DNA from: Cladosporium sp. IMV 00045
Lineage: Eukaryota > Ascomycota > Dothideomycetes > Cladosporiales > Cladosporiaceae
Reading direction: 5' to 3'
DNA length: 64,000 bases
Assembly: GCA_001931905.2 (NCBI GenBank)
Contig: MSJI02000864.1
Location: 1 to 64,000, forward strand
The notes beneath the pieces are model-generated. The model did no database searches, was not told where the DNA came from, and was given only the letters and a program-made list of their open reading frames with translations. Numbering within the stretch: position 1 is the stretch's first letter; every line of letters starts with the position of its first letter. A program made the position numbers and the translations under genes. Positions 30,011 through 40,214 of the stretch are shown here, piece by piece.

Positions 30011-32719
30011 ATGAGTACACCAGGCAAACGCCGCAAGAAGAACGATCATCAACCTTCCACTCAGCCTGTTCGTGGCCTGGACTTCTTCTTTGGCAAACAG
30101 CAAGCGGCCGAGAAAGAAAGAGCTAAAGAACTCGAAGTGAGCGCGAAAGCAGAAGATGGCGACGGTAATAATGCAAATAATTTAAGCAGAGAAACCGCTG
30201 GAGAAGAGCCGGCGTTGACGGATGAAGAATTGGCGCGCAAGCTGCAAGCAGAATACGACGAACAAGACCGATTACAGGAAGCCAATGGCAGCCATGACAC
30301 AGGCGATGCTCGGGATAGCGAAGAAGAGAAGAAGCCATCTGATGCAGAAGATGCAGAAAGACAGTCTGGGCAATCAGTGGGAGAGAACAATATCGACACA
30401 CTTGTGGCAGGAGAACAAGAAGCGGCACCAGAACGAAAGCCTGCTGTGAATCCGTTTGCAGCACTCGGCAAGAAGGATACTTTGTCTCTACAATCAGCAA
30501 CAGCAGAGGAAGATACAACAAGCTACAATGTTCCCTTCGACGAATCTCCCATGACGTTTGATCCGCAAAAGTACATTCCAGATCTGAAGAAGCAATGGGC
30601 TTCAGAAGGTGGCCGCACGACCTACGCGCTCCTTACGCAAGGCTTCATCCTTATTAACAGCACCCAGTCTCGAATCAAGATTGTCGACACGCTTGTGAAT
30701 TTACTGCGTACAATCATCGAAGGTGACCCTGAGTCTCTGTTGCCTGCCGTCTGGCTCGCAACGAACTCAATAGCACCTCCGTATATTGATCTTGAGCTTG
30801 GTTTGGGAGGCAGTGCCATTAGCAAGGCGTTGAAGAAGGTCTGCGGACTCGACAACCAGGGCCTCAAGAAGCTGTCCGACAAGCATGGAGACGCTGGCGA
30901 TGTGGCATTCGAGGCAAAGAAACGGCAGAGTATGACGCTAAGAAAGCCAAAGCCGCTCACCGTGAAAGGAGTGTTTGAGGGCTTGGTCAAGATTGCCAAC
31001 ACAAAAGGCCACGGCAGTGTGGAAAACAAGCAGCGAATCGTGGACAGGCTGATTCAAGACGCAAGAGGCGCAGAGGAGAGTAGGTATGTTGTGCGAACGC
31101 TCGTACAGCACTTACGTATTGGCGCTGTGAAGACGACCATGCTCATTGCTCTATCTCGGGCGTTCCTCATGTCCCGGCCACCTGGAGCAGACTTTGCGAT
31201 CAAGCAACAATCGCAGTTGGCGAAATTGAACAAACAGGATTTGGCGGAAGTGTATGCACCTGCGGAAGAGCTTGTCAAGGCATGCTTTGCAAGAAGACCC
31301 AACTACAACGACCTTGTGCCGACCCTTCTTGAAATTGGCATCGATGACGAGCTGCTGATACGCTGTGGTCTTGCGATGCACATCCCATTGCGACCCATGT
31401 TGGGCGGTATTACAAGAGATTTAGGCGAGATGCTTACTAAACTGGTAGGACGAGACTTCAGTTGCGAGTTCAAATATGACGGCCAAAGGGCACAGGTCCA
31501 CTGCGACGAAAAGGGCAAGGTCACGATCTTCAGTCGACATCTTGAAGTCATGACGGACAAGTACCCTGATCTTGTCGCGCTGATACCCAAGATCCGTGGT
31601 GAAGGGATCAGTAGTTTCATCATGGAAGGCGAAGTGGTTGCGGTTGATCGTGAGACAGGCGATCTCAAACCTTTTCAAATCCTCGCCAACCGAGCAAGAA
31701 AAGACGTGGTCATCGGCTCAGTCAAGGTCGACGTCTGTCTTTTTGCTTTCGACCTGATGTTTCTGAACGGCGAGGAACTCATGTCAAGGCCATTCAGGGA
31801 GCGAAGAAACTTGCTTCGATCATTGTTCACCGAAATTCCTAATCATTTCACCTGGGTCAAAAGCCTTGATGCTACATCTGCAGACCAAGAACAGGTCTCA
31901 GACTTCTTCAAACAAGCGACAGACATCAAGTGCGAGGGCATCATGGTCAAAGTCCTGGACAACCTTCCTAATCCTGACCTTCAAGCGGAAATGGATGTGG
32001 ATTCAACAACAGAGCAACCCAAGCCAGCTCCACCAACACCATCGAAATCAAAGAAGAAATCTAAAGCCAAGTCAAAATCCACCTCAGGTGACACTGAAGA
32101 TGCTGACCAGGAAAAAAAGGGTGGCCGCCGCAAGGCCCTCCTCGCTACCTACGAGCCCGACAAGCGCCTCGACTCCTGGCTGAAAGTAAAGAAAGACTAC
32201 GCATCCCACGCGGACACAATCGACCTCATTCCTGTTGGCGGTTGGCACGGCTCAGGACGCAAGAATGCCTGGTGGTCACCTATCCTGCTCGCGTGCCGCA
32301 ACGAAGAGACCGGCAGCCTCGAAGTCGTCACCAAATGCATGAGTGGCTTCACAGATGCTTTCTACAAAGCGAACAAAGAGCGCTACTCAGAAGACGGCGA
32401 CAACACCCTAGGCGCGCAGCCAAGCTACATTGAACATCGGGGCGGCCAGCCGGCCGTGTGGTTCGAGCCGCAGGAGGTGTGGGAGATGGCTTTTGCCGAT
32501 GTCACACTGAGTCCGACATACACGGCGGCTATAGGCTTGGTGAGCGAGGAGAGGGGGTTGAGCTTGAGATTCCCCAGATTTCTGAAGGTCAGGGAGGATA
32601 AAAGCATAGAGGAGGCGAGTACGAGAGACTTCCTCGCCGGGCTGTGGAGGAAGCAGGAAGCGAGGGCACCGAAGGAGGGCGAGAAAGCCACCGCTGTGGA
32701 CGATGGGTTCGAGGAGTAG
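30011..32719 (+). CDS. CDC9: DNA ligase I (ATP-dependent, replicative), copy B
   Basis: Second full-length ligase of 902 residues. The PCNA-binding-like N-terminus (QPVRGLDFFFGK), the catalytic lysine in EFKYDGQRAQ (about 488), EGEVVAVD, CEGIMVK and SWLKVKKDY are all intact. Substitutions against copy A are mostly in the disordered first 100 residues; within the catalytic core they are conservative (FAFDLMFLNG for FAFDLMYLNG, KLVGRDF for KLEGRDF). No stop, frameshift or missing motif is seen in either gene, so neither looks like a pseudogene. Two copies of this normally single-copy essential gene next to each other are unusual and depend on whether the duplication is real. Confidence 0.97.
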   Translation: MSTPGKRRKKNDHQPSTQPVRGLDFFFGKQQAAEKERAKELEVSAKAEDGDGNNANNLSRETAGEEPALTDEELARKLQAEYDEQDRLQEANGSHDTGDARDSEEEKKPSDAEDAERQSGQSVGENNIDTLVAGEQEAAPERKPAVNPFAALGKKDTLSLQSATAEEDTTSYNVPFDESPMTFDPQKYIPDLKKQWASEGGRTTYALLTQGFILINSTQSRIKIVDTLVNLLRTIIEGDPESLLPAVWLATNSIAPPYIDLELGLGGSAISKALKKVCGLDNQGLKKLSDKHGDAGDVAFEAKKRQSMTLRKPKPLTVKGVFEGLVKIANTKGHGSVENKQRIVDRLIQDARGAEESRYVVRTLVQHLRIGAVKTTMLIALSRAFLMSRPPGADFAIKQQSQLAKLNKQDLAEVYAPAEELVKACFARRPNYNDLVPTLLEIGIDDELLIRCGLAMHIPLRPMLGGITRDLGEMLTKLVGRDFSCEFKYDGQRAQVHCDEKGKVTIFSRHLEVMTDKYPDLVALIPKIRGEGISSFIMEGEVVAVDRETGDLKPFQILANRARKDVVIGSVKVDVCLFAFDLMFLNGEELMSRPFRERRNLLRSLFTEIPNHFTWVKSLDATSADQEQVSDFFKQATDIKCEGIMVKVLDNLPNPDLQAEMDVDSTTEQPKPAPPTPSKSKKKSKAKSKSTSGDTEDADQEKKGGRRKALLATYEPDKRLDSWLKVKKDYASHADTIDLIPVGGWHGSGRKNAWWSPILLACRNEETGSLEVVTKCMSGFTDAFYKANKERYSEDGDNTLGAQPSYIEHRGGQPAVWFEPQEVWEMAFADVTLSPTYTAAIGLVSEERGLSLRFPRFLKVREDKSIEEASTRDFLAGLWRKQEARAPKEGEKATAVDDGFEE

Positions 32720-35700
32720 TAGATCATGCGGGAGTGTTGGAGGAGGTAGTACGCTTCGCAACACTGATACGCCGTCTTCACTGTGGGCTGCATCGAGCCT
32801 TGTGTGGGAAGCCGCACCGAAACTGCCTCTGTCTAGCTATAGCTGTATTACCTTCCGTTACTACGGTCCCAAGGACAGTTGGTGCGGCTGATGCCAACCA
32901 ACAGGTGTTATTCGTGGGGGTTAACACATTTTTGGGACGCATGCACAAAGCTTCATAAAGTGCTGACGGTCTGACAGGCGTACTGACGTGTTCCTGTTAC
33001 AGTCCTGCATTGCATGACTTTAGCTGCTTTTTCCAACACGAAACAAAAACCAACGCTACTGTACCTTATGACCGGTCGGAATGCGCACCTCCAATGCTGT
33101 CACAGCTTGATTTGAAATATCACACTTGGTCGGCTCGTCTCATCAATCTGACCCTATCATCTCGAATTGCAACACACCAAGCACAGCATGCACTACAAGA
33201 CGTCTTCAACATTTGCCATACGCACCGAAATGCCGTAAAAACGCACTACCGCACCGCATTCGCTTCGAGCCAAGCTATGACTGGTGCAAACATCGTGGCA
33301 TCGTCCTAGCAGCGCCACCAACAAGATCACTCTCAGCCATCCAAGGAAGATTTGCGAGCGATGGGTATAGCGCTGCAGTACCTTCGTGTGCTGCACCAAC
33401 ATTCAGTAGTCAGGTGTCCACCGCCTGGCGTGGAGCCGCCAATCGGCCAGATAACTGCTTTGTATGTTGCGCTGTCTCGGCCGTAGCTCCAGGTCTCTTG
33501 TGACTTTTCCATGCAGTAGTCAGTCAATAGGTACGAGCCAGTCAGTATCGCGGGTGCATCTGGACTCCCGAGGCAAGAGACCTTGGGAGGCCAGGTTGTG
33601 GAAAGGCGCGAGTTCTTCGAGTGTTTGGGTGCTCACCAAACCACCTACCGGACGTATTTGCATTAGCTGATCTCCAGCTGATCTCCTAACACACCCGGAA
33701 ACCAACGACCCTGCATTGATGAGGGAGGGCCGAGGAAACTGCTTAATGGTCCTCTGAATGTCTGTATATTACCTTGTCCGCTCTCGTCCAGTTGTTTTGT
33801 TCTCTGTACTACCAATTCTCGCTGTAGCCAACCTTATAGAGCGACCGTTTCAACGATATTGTGTGGCTTTTTCAGTGAAGCGTTATCCTTGCTCTTGTCG
33901 GGGGTGCCATCCGACCAGCGACTGCCGAACGTACCTTCCATGAGCCATGCATGAGTTGTAGAACGCTGTTGGATTGGTCATCAGGTACTTGTTGGAACGA
34001 AGCTGCTCCCAATCATGCGAGTGTGGCATGTTTCGAATGCAGTTTGTCAGTATTCTCTTGTAGCGCAGAAGCGACTACTGCGTCCTTGAGCAAATTTTAT
34101 GCCTACATGTCATGTTTTTAGCTGTCTGGACGCGCGGCTGGTGTTGATATACTAATGTGTAGGTAGTGTTTGATAGAATCGTAGCTTTCTTGTTGTGTCT
34201 TGCTTCCTGGTACAGCTTCAATGATTTGGGTTTCTGTTCCGACCCTTTTTAGGGCGATTTAAATGCTCACAGGAGTTGAAGATTGGGATGAAATATCTCT
34301 GACTGCTGAGATAGCCGTGAAATCTCCTGTACTGAGAAAGTTGGGTCTCCGTGTCCTGTATGCTGGTATCATCACCTCCCGTATCTTATAAAGATGCCTT
34401 GACCGCTAAGATAGCCGTGAGATTCAAGTGCTATAAAGGCTGTTTCTCCGTGCCATTCGTGCTGGTATCATCAGCTTTAGTACCTTAAAAAGCTGCTTTA
34501 ACCACTAAGATAGCCGTAAGATTCTTTGCTAAAAAAAGGTGTTTCTCTATATCACGTATAGTAGTACTATTAGCGCTAGTACCTTATGAATATATGTTAA
34601 CCGCTGAGATAGCTATAAGATTATCGCGTTAAAAAAGTTGTTTCTCCGTGTCATCTAGGCTAGTACCATTGGCTTTAGTATGCTCAAACGAGTCATGACC
34701 GCTGAGATAGCTCTGCGAGAAGTGTTTCGTTTCCATTGATTTCACTGGCATCTAACATTGCAAAGGCCTGATGAATGTTTATGGGAGAAGCAATTGTTAC
34801 AATGTGTATGTACGCTCAGTTCCGGTGTGTGTTGGATGCCAGTAATCAATGCTGTATCGCCTAAACGATTGCACATAGCAATGGATGTATACGTGTAAGC
34901 GAGGGGTCGATGAGAATGTGGACTGTCCGGTGTTCGCATGCATCGATACGTATGTCAACTCACGCGCTGCTCGGCAGCATGCCTGTGGCCATGTGCAGCT
35001 CCCAAGTCATGATGACGGGTGGGCATGTTACATGTCAAAAGTGACGTACCGTGGAGCGCAATCCTTTGAGGGCAATATGTGCATTGAATCCTTTAATCTG
35101 AACAGGCTGAACGGGTGAGGATTGCGGCAATGAGACCAAGCATTCAGGGCACACCCTCGGACCGATCCTTGTTGATTTGCTTTTACAGACTATACTATAG
35201 TCTCTCGAGTCGACAGAGCTGTCGTCAGTTCGCAGTCACGATATGGACCCACTAGCGTTGCGCTGTAGCGTGAGAGAGAGAAAAGAATGCGAGCCGCCCA
35301 ATCACAGCGCATCTTTGTGGATCTAAATTACTCAGGAACATTAAAATAGTAGGATCATCAAGGATCGAGGCTCCGATCCATCGAGCGCTCTACCAGAGTC
35401 TTGAAACTTGCAGGTTCGCACGTGCCGATGGGGAAGGCGGAAAGGCCGATGGGTGGAATCCTGATGGACGCAAAAAATCCCTCCGTAGCTTCAAACGATG
35501 AGGAAGCGAAGGAACTGGTGATTCGGGACATGAGAGGGTCTTCTCCATACGCAGATTAGGCATGAAGATCCGAGGGTCGAAGACGGCAAATAGCGAGATG
35601 GAGACATCGCGTACAGAACATTCCTAGTCGTGCTATTGACTTGTGGCTTGACTTGCTGATTCAGACAAGCGGACTGCAATTCGACATGACGGGCCAGTCT

Positions 35701-38700
35701 GAAGTACGCCGCAAGCCAAGGATGCCTTGAAATTGACCATTCGTGATCCCAGGAAAATAAGCTGAAGACTTGATACATCTAAAACTCCTGAAGGATGTTT
35801 CCAAGAACGACGCTGTTGACTCGCGGCACCAACGTAGAATGTGACGAAGGGCGCGGTTTGAGTCGTGAAGTCGAATGCCAGTATTCGTTTTGCGACCTGT
35901 ATCATTCATTGAGGTCCGCCGCCAGCGGAAGTCGGGCTACAACTCATCAGTCCGTTCCAGAACTCGGGTGGAGAACCTGACGGCGATTTCCGGTGTGATA
36001 TGGCCCTTACGGGGCCGGCGACATTTGGCCGTAGAGCCAGTGACGGGGAAATCTCTTTAGTTCATTGATCCCTTCCCCCTTGGATTAGCAGACGAATACT
36101 CGCGCTTGTCGATCCTACAACAAGCTAAAGATGGTGCAGAAACTCCAGGCAACGAAAAGAGATGCATTGACGTGCCCCGTACGGCGCTAAGCCAGAGGGA
36201 GCAGGACTGATATGTAGGATTTACACATCGCGCCCAGAGACTTGCTGGTGGGCCATCTGCGGTCAGTCTAATTGTGGCGTCCTAATGGAGTTTTCCGTCT
36301 TGGGGTTGTGCATCAGTAGTGTATGCATGCAATGTACAGATCGAGCGCTAGAGGCCACCGCAAGATCTGTAGTGTTAGAACTACATGACTGCGGCGAGCG
36401 CAGCGGTTTGGGAACATGGCAGGGCGGTGAAGTCAGATGGCAGGCGATTTCTCCGAGTCCGACTGGGTGCAGTATGGCACGCGAAAAGCATGTCATGTCA
36501 TACGTGCAGGTATGTATACACAGCCCGGGAAGATCACAGTGGCAGTTCACGTCCCACTTTGATGGTCCTCGGTCTGCAGGGGCTGTCTCTCTGGTGGGCG
36601 CACAAGAACTGCCTCCTCAACCGTCGGGAGACAGAGTGGCTTGCGGTCCTTCCTGGAGGAGCCCACGATCATCCTGCCATTCGCCCAAAGGATGACTAAC
36701 GTTGCGCGAGTCAAACAAAGTCATGTATCATCAGCCTCATGGGATTGCGGTCGAGACGGGAGGATTTCAGGGATCGTGATGTGGAGGGGTGATGGCTCGC
36801 GGGCATCGATCAGAATCGCAGACACCCACGGACCGGTGTGTGGTAGAGTTCGGCGACTACTGTGCACCGATTGAAATGAAAGGGCGACTGGGCGGAGAGT
36901 GCCGTACGGCAGACGACGACAACGTCTCCTAGCATCTTCACCAACAACTCTCTCCGAGCACGCGAATCACGCGCAGTCGGAGGGGGCTGCAACGGTCACT
37001 ACGCTCGCTTCTGCACGCGGGCAAGGGCAATGATCTACGTCAAGCAACAACGTCGACCAAGGACACGGCGAGGCAGGTCGTGTTCGCCGGCCTGGCTCGC
37101 CTGGCAGCTGGCTGGCATCCAGTAAGGTAGTCGTGCTAGCAGCAGCTACTACTGTATGTATGAGCTGCTGGCCCTGCTAACCGCGATGGCACGCAGGGCT
37201 GAGGCTGAGAGGCGCATGGCTCCACGAGGGCTTGGCCGGCAGCACCGCGTCTGTACGGCAGAGGGCGCCATATGTTTCCAGTTCCATGTTAGGCCGGTGG
37301 TACGCAAACCGTGGTACATACAGCCCCTTCATACTTGTACAGCGCGAACACCATTCCTCAATCCTCATAGTCCTGCGGCTGCACCGCTGCAGCCAAAGCC
37401 GTTATGGCGAGGACGGGAGGCGTTGTCTTGATCATCCTGCCCCCCGCCGTCGAACCTTGAAGGGGGCCTCCGAGCCTTGAGCCGGCGAGCAGACGCCCTG
37501 GTGAGCGTGGCAGGATGGCAAGTGCCGAAAACCCACACTCCTAGTGCTGATTTAGCCTTTGCGCAAGCGATTCTTGCGTCCACCGGACCGCGTAGAGTGA
37601 AAGTGGAGTCAAGGCGGTCGGCCTGCCTCTTCAATAACATTTCAGAACACGAGGGCGCTTGGCGGCACAAATGTCAAGTCACGCGGCGGACACGCGCTAT
37701 GAATAGGCTGGCACAGAGGAGCCAACCAACCTGCATCATCCTGCGTGCAGCGTGCTGCAATCCACGAGAGGCAGGCAGCATGACGTACGACGGCGAGGTC
37801 AGAGATCGCCGTCCGGCACTGTGGTAGTGCGTGAGAAAGTCATGTAGCGACAACGACAATTCGTTCGTCGAGATGGAACCCTGCCGTCGCCGAACCTCAT
37901 GTCAGACTCGATCGCCCAGCCCGCTGTAACGTGACATGGTCGCCGCCGGGCAACACACAAACCACGCCCGCGGCTTAGGCAAGCAATGTCCTGCCTGTAT
38001 GGCGCCGCATCGGGCTGAGTAGGGTATAGTGCTCTCTCGCGAACGCTGGGGCTGAGGCAAGCTGAATGAAGATCACCCACTACTCGCTGCGCACAAGTAA
38101 TCAAAGTCCTACTTCACCTCTGGATAGGTAGGGAGGCAGGCAGCCCACACTGTGCGTGCTGGCCGCAGCCGCAAGGAGACGGACGTCGTCAACCATAATC
38201 TCTCTCTAGCATAGGATTCTCTTGTCATCGTCTGTAGTCGTCGGAGGATAATCCAGTAGCGGCACGCCCGGACTGTAGGGCATGGCAAGGCAAACGGCAA
38301 CAGGCATAGGCTCTTGCGGGCAAGATGCCTGTCTGACGGCACCAACGACCGTACGCACGACCATCCGTCGCTGGTCGTTCTGCCTGGCCTCTGAATCGCG
38401 CCCCCGAGCGCCGCTTCGCTCTCGTGAGGGACTAGAAGCACAACGCTTCGGCATGTTGGCCCGCACGCTGTCGAGATGAGGGCAGGGGTCCGCATCCTTC
38501 ACCCGCTCACCACCAATCCGCTAGCACCTTTCGCGGGTAGCATGTGTTGGTATGTGGGTGTACCTTATAACACACCCTTTGGCAGCCCCAAGGCGCAGGC
38601 TCATGCTGCTAAAAGCGATCAGACTCTCTAACGCCGGGCCCTTGCACACTTCATGCTTTGACTCTCCCGCCGGCTACTCATCATCTCCATTCCAATATAT

Positions 38701-38849
38701 CATAGCATCCGACCCTTCGTCTGTCGAGTCTCGCTCTGGTCCAGTCATCCCTCGTAAGACATCACCTCATCGTCTGCCCTCATCATCGTCGTCGTTCTCT
38801 TCCACCAACACTCCAACATCATACCATATCAGCTTGCATTACATGTGCC
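32720..38849. other. Gene-poor 6 kb: rest of copy B plus upstream region of the CON7-like gene
   Basis: 32720-37921 is the counterpart of 20543-24744, enlarged by the minisatellite and by about 540 bp at 36908-37447, for which I see no gene or terminal repeats. 37922-38849 is unique DNA that should include the promoter and a long leader of the CON7-like gene; from about 38660 it turns C/T-rich (TCATCATCGTCGTCG). Confidence 0.55.
34300..34740 (+). repeat. ~99-bp minisatellite, about 4.4 units, only in copy B
   Basis: The box GCTGAGATAGCCGTGA and its variants start at 34305, 34405, 34504, 34603 and 34701, a period of 98-100 bases. Each unit also has GTTTCTCCGTG about 40 bases in, then GCTGGTATCATCAGC-like and TTTAGTACCTTA boxes. 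The matching place in copy A (about 22120) goes straight from the left to the right flank without the array. Units differ at 15-30% of sites, so the array is old or made of diverged units. Confidence 0.9.
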
Positions 38850-40214
38850 ATGGACTCACCAATCCGCCAGGCATCGCCGGATCACTTCCGTTCACGAACA
38901 GACAGCAGCTTGTCGGTTCACTCGACATCCATCTACCCAGGCATTCGTAAACGAAGCTCATCGCCCTCGTACTTCTCGGCTGCGCAGACGGCACGAATCC
39001 AACAAGCCTTTCAACCATACTCGACTCCAGACTTCGCTCCCAACTCGCTCGTCCCTGCTGGTCTTCAGTGGATCACTCCTCAACAATCGCCGCAACCGCA
39101 TCTGTTCCCAGACTCGACCTCATCTGAACCTATCCCCCAGTGGACCGTACCAACGCCGCCCAGATCAGACTCTGGAGTACCACCCGTCACCAACAAGGAC
39201 TCCGGGATCGTATCTACTCAAGACAACGACTTTGGACAAGCCTCCAACAACGTCGAAATGAGGTAGGTCCTCCATGATCGATCAGCGTAGACGGTGACTT
39301 CAGATTAGTGACGATTGACAGTTCGCTCGGCTTTCTCCTGCCTTCGCAGTATGGCAGCAACCTCTACGAATCTGAGTCCAACAGTGAGTGACTCCATTCC
39401 AAGACTTGTCTCCAATCGCTAACATTCCCAGACGCTGGCACAGAACACAGCTTCCCGCCAATGCGATCAGCCCCAGCGAGTGGGCCACCAGCATTTAGCC
39501 AGACGATCTCATCGAGCCCTGCGCTCTACCAGAGCCGTCCAGCCCCAGCACAGTCCAGCAGTCGACGATCTGACGCTCCCTTGAACGGCGGCAGCGAGTC
39601 AAACTACAACTCTGGCTACCGTCGCATCAGCAGCCCCTATGGATCTACTCCAGCATCTGAGTACTCTATGGGATCCTCCCAGACGATCCCCCCAATCAGC
39701 GGACTCACTGCTCTTTCATCTCCGCCTCTCGGTCACAGTCCGTCCGGCGCTATGGGCCAATACAGCCAGAGCATCCCCAGGTAAGCAGATCACCAAATCT
39801 CTGTAGAATCTTCGACTAACGCATTGTAGATCGCAACACCCATACGACTCGAGCATGTACAGCCAGCCTCCAACCAGCGCACCGCCGGCGAGCCAAATGT
39901 ATGCTTCTAACTACCCGGCTCCTATGATGGGCAGCGGTGCCAACGACATGGTGCCCAAGCCCATGGCAGGCGGCGACGCCGCAATGAGGGTTCTGAACCA
40001 AAGGCCGAAGCCGCAGTGCTGGGAGCATGGCTGCAATGGACGCCCGTTCTCAACTTTCAGCAACTTGCTTAGGCACCAACGCGAGAAGTCTGGAACCGCA
40101 TCCAAGTCTAGCTGCCCTAGGTGCGGTGCGGAGTTCACACGTACGACAGCCCGCAATGGCCATCTCGCACATGACAAGTGCACCAAGACTCGCCGTGACT
40201 CTGCTGAAAAGTAG
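38850..40214 (+). CDS. CON7: CON7-like C2H2 zinc-finger transcription factor
   Basis: Four exons (38850-39262, 39322-39383, 39432-39780, 39830-40214) with three introns of 48-59 bp, all GT-AG and one with CTAAC, give 402 residues. The first 300 residues are disordered and rich in Ser, Pro, Gln and Tyr. The C-terminus carries paired zinc motifs: [20 protein letters not shown] (C-x4-C then H) and [20 protein letters not shown] (C-x2-C-x12-H-x3-H). This block, [12 protein letters not shown] through TRTTARNGH, is the signature I know from Con7 of Magnaporthe, a nuclear regulator of conidium shape, cell-wall genes and infection structures. In other fungi the family also governs morphology. The identification rests on this C-terminal block; the rest is poorly conserved. 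The start is the first ATG in frame ([13 protein letters not shown]). Confidence 0.82.

Larger units (their letters stand above)
24765..37921 (+). repeat. Duplicated segment, copy B
   Basis: The 13.2-kb direct copy of 12950-24744. The match runs to about 37921, the base corresponding to the last one before the gap in copy A; after it the sequence is unique. Copy B has the full-length ankyrin gene, the 34.3-kb minisatellite and an extra ~540 bp at about 36908-37447. Confidence 0.95.
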
